NCBI RefSeq assembly: GCF_050624435.1
Contig: NC_134537.1
Coordinates: forward strand, 123,059,586-123,123,585
Direction of reading: 5' to 3'
DNA: 64,000 nt
Source: Tenrec ecaudatus
Lineage: Eukaryota > Chordata > Mammalia > Afrosoricida > Tenrecidae
Positions 22,201-34,200 of the stretch are shown here, one piece after another. The notes under the pieces are model-generated. The model was not told where the DNA came from. It ran no database searches and saw only the letters and a program-made list of their open reading frames with translations. The first letter of the stretch is position 1, and every line of letters begins with the position of its first letter. Position numbers and translations under genes: made by a program.

Positions 22201-25200
22201 ATATTAGCCCATCTGTCCAATACCAGTTTACAAATTCCTCTTCAGACTCACGCAACACATGCAATGATGCCAAATGCAGGAAGATCACAGGCCAGTGGGT
22301 GGAAAGTCTTGTGAATTCAGTGGTGGTGGAGCATCTTAGCACCGACATGGGTCTCCATGTGGCTCATCCAGCTCCAGGGCTCTGGCTCCATCACCCTGGC
22401 TCCATTTGACTTATCAATAGAAATGTCTGACAGGGAGTGTGTGTGTGCTGCCTCCCAGGAGGAAGACAGGAGTTCCCAGAATCCTCAGGAGAAGGCCCTG
22501 CCCACACAGAGGCCTCATTGGCTATGACCTGATTGACAGTCTAGACCCACCCCTTTGCGCAAATTGATAGGAGATTATGTAACTCTCACAATCTATTAAT
22601 GGAGAAAAAATTATTTTTGTGATTAAACAGAATATAAATTATTGGACCCAAATTATATCATTGGGTGCACACTTCCATGATATGATCGCTGAGGACAAAC
22701 AGGTGCATAAGCAAATGTGGCAAAGAAAGCTGATAGTGCCCAGCTATCAAAAGAGATAGTGTCTGGGGTCTTAAAGGCTTGAAGGTGAACAAGCGGCCAT
22801 CTAGCTCAGAAGCAACAAAGCCCACATGGAAGAAGCACACCAGCCTGTGCGATCACGAGGTATCAAAGGGATCAGGTATAAGGCATCATCAAAAAAATAA
22901 AAAATCTTACCATAGTGAATTAAGGGGGAAATGGAGAGTAGAGACCCAAAGCCCATTTGCCGGCCACTGGAGATTCCCTCATAGAGGGGTCTAGAGGAAG
23001 AGATGAGTCAGTCAGGGTGTGATGTATCACCGATGAAGAATACAGCTTTCCTCCAGTTCCTAAATGCTTCCTCCCCGCCCCACCCACCCCCCACTACCAT
23101 GATCCGAATTCTACCTTGCAGGACTGGATAGGGCAGAGGTTGTACACTGGTGCATATAGGAGCTGGAGGCACAGGGAATCCAGGGTGGATGATGACTTCA
23201 GGACCAGGGGTGTGAGTGGCGATACTGGGAGAGTGGAGGGTGAGTGGGTTGGAAAGGGGGAACCGATTACAAGGATCTACATGTGACCTCCTCCATGGGG
23301 GACAGACAACAGAAAAGGGGGTGAAGGGAGATGCTGGATAGGGCAAGATATGACAAAATAATAATTTATAAATTATCAAGGGCTCATGAGGGAGGAGGGA
23401 GCGGGGAGGGAGGGGAAAAAGGACTTGATGCAAAGGGCTTAAGTGGAGAGCAAATGCTTTGAGAATGATTGGGGCAGGGAATGTACGGATGTGCTTTATA
23501 CAATTGATGTATGTATATGTATGGACTGTGATAAGAGTTGTATGAGCCCCTAATAAAATGTTTAAAAAAAGAAAAGAAAATCAGGTGGGATAGACTCAAG
23601 ATCAAAAAAAGTTATTGGACTAACTTAGCAGCAATGTTCTGATGACTAGTCTAAATAAACTAGGTAAACCAGGAAAAAGAGGAGGAATCAGGAGTCCTCT
23701 CCCCAATTTTTCCCTCTCTACACCCATTTTCCTTTCACATCATCTTCCTTTTTTGGATGTCCCAGGACAGCAACTGACAGGAGTCAGAGGTCAAGTCTGA
23801 CCAGCTCACCAACACCTTCCCTCACTGCCCTCAGAAACAACAGTTCCCAATTTGGAAAAAAACAACAGCTGCTTCAAGACCTTTCCTGCTCTGAAAACCA
23901 GGGCAGTCTTCCTTGTTCCGCCTGCCTTTGAGAATGTTGTGTGGTGGTCACCAGTATGGGGAGAGTCTTGTAAATGTACAGTTTTGCATAAATATAAGAT
24001 AGTGTTGCTTTTAATATTGGAGTTAATAGAATTTAGTGATGTTCAGTAGCTAAGTGAAGAACACCTTATGTTTCTGTTTGAAATTTAGACACTTAAACAC
24101 ATGTACTCCTTCCCTCCAGAGTCATCCTACTCCACACTAAAAAATGAGTGTAATGTAACTAAAATCTATGTAAGTATATTAGAAAAGCTAACTGATGCTT
24201 TAAAAGCTAGCACGTTGAGCCATGCTGTCTCATGTATGAACACTAAGAAAAGCATTCTAATCTTACCGAAAACCTCACACCTATTGCCATGAAGTCAATT
24301 CCTGTTCATAGTGGCCCTAGATAGGATTTCTGAGGCTTTAAATTTCTATGGGAACCGCTACCCTCATCTTTTTTCACGCAAAGCAGTAGTTGGTTCTGAA
24401 CTCTGATCTTGTGGTTAACATTGCAATGACTTCCCAACCATGCCACAAGGACTCTTATTCTAGTCTACGAAATTTCAAAATAGAAAGCACTGATTGTGAC
24501 AAAATACAAAACTAAAACAAACCACTGCTGTTGGAGTCATTTCTGACTCATAGTCACCCTATGGCCCATGGTAGAGCCCCCAAGGGTGGCCGGAACTGTG
24601 GAGAATACCTTGTCTCTCTCATGGAGTAGAGTTGTTGTTGTTAGGTGCCATCAAGTCAGTTCTGATTCCGAGTGACCCTATGCACAACAACAAAACACTG
24701 CATGGCTCTGAGTCATCCTCACAAGTGGGTTTGAGCCTGGCAGCCACTGTGTCAGTCCAGCTCATTGAGGGTCTACCTCTTTTTCACTGTCCCTCCACTG
24801 AATCAAGCATCATGTCCTTCTCCAAGGACTGGTCTCTCCTGACAATATGTCCAGAGTCTGTAAGATGAAGCCTTGCCATCCTTGCCTCAAAGGATCACTC
24901 TGCCCATATTTCTTCCAAGCCTGGTGAGTGTCTCCTTTCGATATTCTTCTCCAGCACCACAATTCAAATGCATCTGTTCTTCGACTGTCTTCCTTAGTCA
25001 ATGTTCAGCTTTCACATGCATATGAGGCTTTTGAAAATACCACGGTTCGGGTCAGTCACCTCAGTCCTCAAAGCAACATCCTTGCTCCGCAATCCTCTAA
25101 AGAGTTCTTGTGTCTGATTTACCTAAGACAACACATTTTTGTTTGTCTATTGGCTGCTGTTTCCATGAGCCTTGACTGTGAATCTAAGAAAGACAACATC

Positions 25201-28200
25201 CTTGACAAGTGCACCATTTTCTCCATTTTTCACAAAGTTACCCGTTGGTTCAGTTGTGAAGGTTTTTGTCTTCTTTACATTGAGTGAGAATGCATGTTGA
25301 AGGCTGTAATCCTTGGTAGGTGGGTTCAAATTACAGACAGTTCGCTAGCTGCCCAGTGCTTAACTGACTACACTAACAGAGCGCCTTTGACAAACTCCAG
25401 CCAGAGAAAATTAAAAGTTTATGATTATTCTGTACATGTTACATTTGGGGTGGAAACATTTGCTTTTTTGAACAGTTCTGGGTCTGATAAACTATTTCAA
25501 ATGGAAAATGCTGTGAAATGTTTCCTAAAGGCTTAAATGTAACTCAATTTTGTTTACCAGCTTCTAACAACTGTCCTTACTGGAAAAAAAATGATCATGA
25601 TCATTACAGTGAGATGATAGAAGTAAATAAAGTGAGTATTATTAAGTAGGTCAGTGATGAGGCTGAAGATTTAAGACACAGGGCAATTTATTATTTAAGC
25701 AATTATATTTATTTGAATGAAACTTGACTATCCCATAGAGAGCTACACAGTTAAATAAAATAGATACTTAGAAAAAACAAAGAGAGGGGAAAGTAAATTA
25801 ATGAATGATCCTCAAGTAAAACATGAGGAATAATCCAGTTGATTCTGGAACAGTTTGGAGTAGAATCATCCAGTGTATGATTCTACCCTAAATAATGGGA
25901 ACTTCCAAACACACACATACACACACACACAAATAGGTTTGTATTGATATCCATCATCTTTTGGTATGTAGCAACTCACTTTTTGTGTTCTATACACTCT
26001 GGTTTAATTTGTCTTTTCATTCTTTTTAATCAGTTAGTCATTGACTCCCAATACTGCTGTACACACTTGACACATGGCAAATAAGCGTACTATTTTATCA
26101 GCCCTTGAGTCTCATTGAGGAGGCAGACAATATGCAAGAGAACAACAAACATGAAACTATATATAACGGAAATTAAGCTATAACGAGGGAGACTGCTGAG
26201 ATGGGGGCTGGAGAAGCTGGTTCTGATGGGGAGGGAACACTCCTTAGGATATTACATTTGGTGCCAGAGGATAAGAAGGAGTAACCAGGTGAAGCACGAA
26301 GAGAAACAATGAGCAAAAAGTGGAGGTCCAGAAAAATTATTTTTAACAACAGTGTCTATACAGCTCCAAGAGGGTATGAGGTTGCCCTATGTGAAGAATG
26401 AAGAGGAAATTATAATGGCCAGAGCCCAGTAAATGCGGGATAGTAAAAGTAGTTTAAAATTATTTTAGAGCTGTAGACAGGACCAGAACAACTTATTAAA
26501 TAAGTAGTTGGAATTTACCCAGACAGTTTGGAAAAATAAGCTGCATGAGAGAAAAGATCTGGTGAGCCCATACAAATTAGAGCCAAGGAAACCCTCCGGG
26601 GCCATTTGAGTTTGTCGAATGGGTTACCTACGTGTCTAAATCAGCTCAACGGCTCACAAGGACAACAGAGTAGTGAAAAGACACATTGCTTGTAACCGAA
26701 TACTCAACACTGTAATAACTACAAATTCCTATTTTCAATTTAACAACCATCTTTTTTCTATATTGTTAGATATGCCTATCACCCCCCCCTTTTAAAAAAA
26801 AGGTGAGGTTTTTATAGCCTGTATATAATTGGATTTTGTCCTTTTACATAGCTTAATAATATCTGTTCTCTCATTGATGTGCTTAGACCATTTATCTTTA
26901 ATGCAGTCATTGGTGTGATTTTGTGAAATGCTATCATGTTACTAGCTGGTTTCTGGTTGTTCCATCTGTTCCTCAGTCATGGAAAAGCGACTACAAGTGA
27001 ATGCAATTCCCCTCGTAGCTATGATTCCCAGGGGGTTTGTACTCGCATGCTAATTGACATGGGGCTGCAGCAAGTGATCAATAAGTTTAGCTGGAGACTT
27101 CTCACAGTGAGTCTGGTGGCATCATCTGGTCCCACAGGTGAGTGAGGCTGTGGCCAGGTCTTGGAGGCTTCTACAATTCCTTAGATCTCAGGTTAACTGG
27201 TTGCCCTGTGTTCTCTGAAGAGCTCAAGAGAAAAGGTATACTAACTTAGTCAGTTATCTGGCTTCTTGTTCATGCAAAAGTGGTCCTTTTTCCAGTTTTC
27301 TACATCCTATGGAAGTAAAGATGAAATTTTCTAAGAACAAATGTTAGGACAGATTCAATTCAGTCTTTCAATGTATAAAGCTCTGTTCCTGAATTAAACA
27401 AACAAATGAGGAAATCATTTCAGTATAAGGAAATAAAATATGATTTAAGCATTGAGTTAACCCAAAATATCAAAAAACAAACTCGCTGCCATCGGAGGTG
27501 TTTTAAAGCAATAGAGATGCTCTCAAAGAAAAATCCAGGTAGCAATAAACAAAATTATTCAATATGGCGGGGAAAGCGAGCCAAACACAACTGATCTACA
27601 CAGAGAGAAATGCTGCATTTTAAGATGTAAAACATTAAAAACCTTATACCGTAAGCTGACATACGATGGCGGGCGTGAAACTAGCTATTGAAGGGTGTTG
27701 ATCTTAAGTGATGCCCTGTTTTCTTCCAGGTTACCCCAGGAAGCAAAGCGGCAGCTGCCAACCTGTGCCCCGGAGATGTCATCCTGGCTATTGACGGCTT
27801 TGAGACGGAGTCCATGACGCACGGTGATGCACAGGACAGGATTAAAGCAGCAGCTCACCAGCTGTGCCTCAGAATTGACAGGTGCTCCCTAACTGATGGT
27901 GTAAGAATAGGATCTGTTTTGTAGGAGAACTTGAACCAAAACTATAAATAGTTTCATCCTCCCAGTGTGTTGGACTAGCGATCACAAGACTTAGAAATTT
28001 CACTGACTTTGTTAATGCCAGTCACTTGGTCTATGCCTCCTTGAAGTCAGTCTAGTCGTTGTGGAGAAATTATCTGAAACTCTCAAAAATCAACATGCTT
28101 AAAAAGAAAGTTCTGAAAGACATTATTTTTTCTGTACTAGCCTACTTCATAGACTATGAAATAGAAGGGCTTCCAAGAGTTGGTGGAAAGGTTTCACTGT

Positions 28201-31200
28201 CTTTTCATCCTATCTTCTATGAACTTTGGGAAGCTCCCCTCATGTTTTAAATGTAGTGGAGAATTGAAGAGAATTTAGAAAATCTCCTAAAACGTAACTG
28301 CTAATATCCTACCTGCCATTGGCTGTTTTGTACAGAACTCAGCCCAGAAGAATCTTAGGAGCTACTGAGATATTTTCAGCCACAAAGATTATTAGAAAAG
28401 ACGTCCTTTTCAGGAGTGATTTCATCTGAAATGGATTCATAAAAACTACTCATTTGCTTTAATAACCGGCTATCATGGTGCTATTGTATTCACATTGATC
28501 CCAAGTTCCCCTACAGTGGTCCAGAAGGTGCATCAGCCAGCCAATCGGATATTTCATGGGCGAAACGAGCTCTGCCCTGTCCGTGCTTAACTTGTGTTCG
28601 CTCCCAAGCACAAGGTCCCTTCGAAACCACAGGGTCCCAAGAGATGCAGGAGAAGGAACGGCTGGAACAGATTTCCTGGAGGGCAGTAACAAGTCCATCT
28701 GGTCTATCATTCTTACCTCCCAGCTGACCTGGGTAGAATAAGGGGGAAGTCAAAAAGACCTAGAGAGTTTGCCTCGTGGTTAACTGCACAGGACCACCTC
28801 CATAGTGCCCCCCTTCCTCTACGGTTCCCATGTTCAAAAGAGACCTACTTTCTCCAGAATATCACAAGGTCCTCTGTGCGATTTTGACCCATGAGGGGGA
28901 AATTAAGACTGTAAGGTGAATCGAATATGAAAATACAGAACGATGAGCAAAAAATGAAATTGCTTTAGCTTAAATTATTGAAGGCCCCCCGGAGGAGGAA
29001 ATTAGGGCGCAGCATAACTAGCAGCAGCATTAGAATTCGGCGCTTAAGAAAGTTCTTTTATTCACAGGGCAGAAGCTCGTTTATGGTCGCCACAGGTATC
29101 TGAAGACGGGAAAACGCATCCTTTCAAACTCAACTTAGAGTCGGAGCCACAGGTACGGACCTTGGTGCTACGATACCCACTTACAGTCCCAGTAAAAGAT
29201 CCTGCTGGTGGCCCCCAGGGGGACGCAGTGGCCAACATACAAACTGGAGCAAGCTCCTGGTGTGACGTCATTATTGGCCTTTCCTTACTGAGGCTACTGT
29301 GAAATACTCCTGGTTCCTCATGTAGGAGAGAGGGTGGGGCAGACGGAAAGACAGACAGGAAGGCAAGAGGGAAGGCGCGTGCTTAGGCAAACATCTTGTT
29401 CACAGACAAGTACGTTCTCGTCCGGAAGAATCCAGCTGTGTCTACGTACAGTCACCTTATTTTTCATGTGTTAGCATGGCTTCCTGCCAGATGACTGTGA
29501 GGTGTGTGTTTCAAAGCAAAACACAGTGCAGTCCCCCGTTTGAAACAGGTGTTTTTCATGAAAACATTACTGAGAACTCCAGTCCCCCGAGGTTTGTCCT
29601 CTAGATTTCACTTTGTAACGTTCGCGTCTCGTTTCTGGCGTCCTGCAAGCTGCTCTGTGGGATGAGCTGGGTACTGTGTTACCAGGATGGTATTCTGCCC
29701 ATGCCGCTGAAGGGGTTCCCTTCAGGCAACTCTATCTAATGAACAAAACAAATCTGATCATCTGATGTTTATCAGAATATGTCCGCTTTCAAAAGCTTCA
29801 AGACCAACATTAGATGAATCTTCACCTGCGCTGCGCTAATGAAGAAAGAGTTTCAGAATCTGTACATAGTCAGAAACCCCCCAGGTTTATCCAAAAAAAA
29901 AGAGATCCAATATGCTTTCTAAACAATCTGTGCTAAATTTACCAGGTATTTCCAAACTATGGATGGCTGACATATTTTTATTTCGCAAAAATAAACTGAA
30001 ACTACATTTATCATATAACCTGTGATCTTCCCGGATGTGTCCTTCAAATTTTACACTCACCTTCCCTTCCATTTTCTTCTCTGGCAAATATGTTTTGATT
30101 TAAAAGCTTGCTGTCAAAGGCAAAGCTCTGCAGAAGCAGCCTGCCTCGTCTCTTTCCCACAGAGGGCTGAGAGGTTTGAACCTCACACCTTTCGGTTAGC
30201 GGCTGAGTCCTTAACAACTGTGCCACAGGAGCTCCTGAAGTGCATGTAACGTAACATAAATATGTGTGTCTCCTTCGGCTTCTCTGAGATTGAAATAAAA
30301 TAAGATAGGAAGGAATTTGGCCCTTGGCTTTGTATTCAGAGCCCACTGGGCTGCAGGGGCTTTCCAGTGGCTAATTCTTCAGCAGGGAACTGCCTGGACG
30401 TGCAGTTTCAACAGCCCTGGATGAGTGGAATCACCGGCCTCAGAGTTACCAGCGGAGGGCAAACTCTTTCCTCCACCCAAAGCATAGAATTCCTCAGCTC
30501 AGGGGTCAGCCTCACTGCCACCGAGCTGATTCCAATGCCCGGTAACCCCAGATAGGACAGAGTAGGGCTGCCTCCTTGGACCCCCAAGGCTATCCATCGT
30601 TATGGGAGCCAAAGGCTCACCATCCACCCAATGACCCGTTGGTGGGCCGGAGCTGCTGGTCTTTGGGTGAGCGGCTCAAGTCCTAACCCATGTTCCGCCT
30701 GCACTCTTCAGCCCGATGGTGAAAGCGCAGACAAACGTACAGTCCTCATCTTTGTGCACTGTCCGCCAGAGGACCCGGAGGTAGGATGCAGCTATCGTCA
30801 CACTTGGAAAGCTGCTTTTCAGAAAACACAAGATAGTTCTTTTTTAAATAACTGTCTCCGGTCCCATATAAAGCAATCTTGCCACGGAAGATTGTGATCA
30901 AGCGAAGAACTTCCATGCACAAATGGAGTGTGGATTTAAGTTGTTTATATCTTCATTTTTACAAATAGCTTTTACCTGCACTGCTTTGGTAACTGGAAGG
31001 CCGCCTACACCGAACAAGCCCTCATCATTTTCATCTCCCCAGGCTGCTCCCCAGGGTGACACGGAAAACACGAAAGCAGACCACTGACGACGCACTGCTC
31101 TTGAGGCTGGCTTCCTTGCCGTTTGATGGGGGGTCTGAGGGGAGAGGGGGCTTTTCATAAATCCAAATACGGTGACACGCCATCATCTGCTCAGTGTGGC

Positions 31201-34200
31201 CCGAGCAAATACGTGATGGCTTGGTTTCTTTTTCTTCCCTCACTCTCCTGCCATACTGCGCCCCTTCTTTTGCCGTAGACATGTATGAATCAGGGAGAAA
31301 ATGCTGTTTCTCTCTCATCTACCAATGGCCGCAGTCTTTGAGTTGGGTTTTTCATCTGTGGACCACTTCCCCAAGTAGGGAGTTAAAAGGCAAATTCTCT
31401 TTGAGTGCTATCGCCGCAGAGGTCAAGTTCAGGAATGGGGGGGGGGGCGGTCACAGAAGCCGCATTCCCCCTGAGGTCCACAGAGTCTTGGCAAGTTATT
31501 TAGCCTTTACTCTGAGAGCGATCACATTTGGTTCATCGAAAGTAAAACAATGATTCTTTCAAATAAGCTCCTACGATTAAAACAGTCTGTTTTAAAATGC
31601 ATTAACTTATTGGAATGATTGTGTGTTTAATGAATTCCTGAAAGAATGCCTTATCTAGATGTGTCCGGGTTGGATCAGCGCAAGAGCTGAACTATATTGA
31701 CGGCTAAATAAATTATTTACTGGTATTATTTCCAGGGAAACAAAAATTAAAAAGGAGTTAAACTGGAACAGCAGACTTCTAAGTGGTTTTGCCTTTGGTT
31801 CCATTTGGCCAGCAATGGTGATGTAAGCTTTGGATAGAAGGCTGACTCGCTGTGCCATGCGTCCATGGCCTGTTTGCCTTTGGAGTTTACGCATCCATGT
31901 GCTTTGGGGAGTGGCTGTAACAGCCCATAAACTAATGCTTTGCAAAGCCTAATTATCGATGCTTAAGGCGTGTATTTAAAATATCTCTATTTTTATTATC
32001 TGAGTGGAAAATAGACATTTTGCTTTGTTTTGCTTTTTAGAAAATTGCACATTTTTAGCAATTGCACATTTTTGCCTGTGCAACGCTGAAAATGACAAGC
32101 TGATTAATTAGTACGCTGCTACGTAGGGGTGCTACTCGGAGCCGTTCGTATTCTTTGCAGCGGTGTCGCCCATTTACTCAGCGGTCACTTTCCATGTGTA
32201 CTTATCACTTTAAGGCCAGGGAACAATAAGACACTGATTATTTTTTTCCAGTGAAGTCATTTTATGTCAACTAAATTTTTGTCAATTAAATTCTATCTAC
32301 CAAGATATTTAAGGTGGGATATACTTTATTTAAAGAGAAAAGGGAAAATGCTAGTTTTCACAGAATTTGAGACATTCAGTACTGTCTTATTCACTCTCAA
32401 TTAGCCTGAGGATTTAAAATCCATCAAAGCTAAGTTATAATGCAATTTAGCCTTCAGTCCTCTTTCAGGTGGAAAAGAAAAACTGACAATGCCATGACCA
32501 CTGTCATTACAATAATGTCTAGTTCGCTTTTTTATGCCATAGTAATGTTTCAGCCTACGCCACAGTCAGTTCAACTTCCATATTAAATTAACTAAATCGA
32601 TTGTAACTCTTTGAAATTGTTTGACTCTATTCTTGTTCTCAGCAGTTTTTAAAGTAACTTTCCTATCTTATAGTGGCAACCATGTAGTCATTAAAACAAC
32701 AAAAAAACAAACTTTCTGCCATTGAGTCTATGCCTGTGCCAACCCATAGCAACCCTACAGAAGAGGGCAGAGATGCCCTTGTGAGCTTCCAAGACTAACT
32801 GTTTCCAGGAGTAGAGAGCCCTGTCTCTCTCCTGAGGTAGTTACAGAATCAGTGACATCACAGTGGACTCAATCACGCTCTAGAGCTGCAGGCTGCATGT
32901 TATTCCTCTCAGACCTTCCAACGCAGGAAGCTGTTCAGATGCTGCCAAAGGCTGAGGGGTGGTTGCTCTATATGGCCTCACACGTGTTCTGGTACCACGA
33001 GATCTGGGGCAGCAGGATTCAGAACCCCGGGCGTCTGTACCCACTTCTTCGTGGCCATAGCCATTTTTCCTTCCCAAACAGTACACTTTTCCAAAAGGAA
33101 GCCTTACTGGCGAGAATACGTGTGTTCCTGCTCGATGGGAACCAAATGATAGCTTTTGTCCCTTGGGTCCCCTCTTAGCAAGTCATCGGTGTTGGCTGCT
33201 ATAAGAACCCTGGGGTGAGGGTGGGGGTGGGGTTACCCTGGTTAGAAGACTTTAGAAGGGAAATAGACTCTTCTACAGAAAAGTACCATCCACAATGCTC
33301 TCATTTGTAATGACAAGAAGAACATTGCAAGATCTTGTCTTTCTTTCTTCTTCTTCTTTTTATTTTTAATCAAAATGATTTCTTTCCAGGCTACATTTCA
33401 AATCATCCTAAATCAGCGGTTCTCAACCTCTGAGTCGTGATCCCTTTGGGGGTCTAATGACCCTTTCACAGGGGTTGCCCGATTCATAACAGTAGCAACA
33501 TTACAGTTATGAAGTAACAAGTAAAATAATTTTAAGGTTAGGGGTCACCACACATGAGGAACTGTATGAAAGAATCGTGGCATTAGGAAGTTTGAGAACC
33601 ACTGTCTAAATGTTTGGTCTATTTAATATCTGTGTAAGGCATTCGGAGCGCATTTAAGAAGTAAATGAAATTGATGTGAATGTGTGAGGGAAAATACTTT
33701 TATAAAAATTTATTATTAATTCTGCCAACTGGAAAGATTCAGAAAGAGAACTGGCTCGTGCACATTTTAGCATTTGCTTCTGGTTTCCTTCTGTTACTTA
33801 GAAGAAGAAAATTGAATGGCTTCTCAAGAAATTCTGAGTCTGTGTAAAAACGGGAACTGTAATAATTACAGGATTTCAGATCATTCAGGCATGTTTCAGA
33901 CTAGAAGTTTAGAACTTTGACATTGGGTCCTTTTTGCCAAGCAATAAAATGAAAATCACTTGAGGAAAGCATTGTGTTGTTAGCTGTCTCTGAGCGCTGG
34001 TTAGTTTTTCTAGGACCAAAACAGACATTCAGAGTTCTTTAAACATACCTGAAACCATCAGATTAGAAAGCAGGTTTAATAGAAATAGTATTCCTACTTT
34101 CCTAAAGAAAGAGATCTGAATTTTTATCAGTCCTTTTTTGAGATGAGGGTGATAACTCAACACAAGTTAAGTGTTTTTGTTTTTGTCACAGGTACAAAAG

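Larger units (their letters stand above)
14277..27729 (+). other. PDLIM3: PDLIM3 intron 1
   Basis: A 13.45-kb intron. The first 2 kb (14800-16330) is AT-rich and free of repeats I can recognise. After that it holds an AfroSINE split by an L1-like insertion (16330-17235), MIR, L2, a (CT)n run, an RTE tail, an LTR split by an L1-like insertion (20177-22590), another L1-like copy (22648-23611), AfroSINEs, an antisense RTE (24628-25310) and an L1 fragment near 26750. Stretches 18180-19195, 25320-26740 and 27000-27700 show no exon and no clear repeat. The acceptor is 'gttttcttccag'. Confidence 0.85.
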
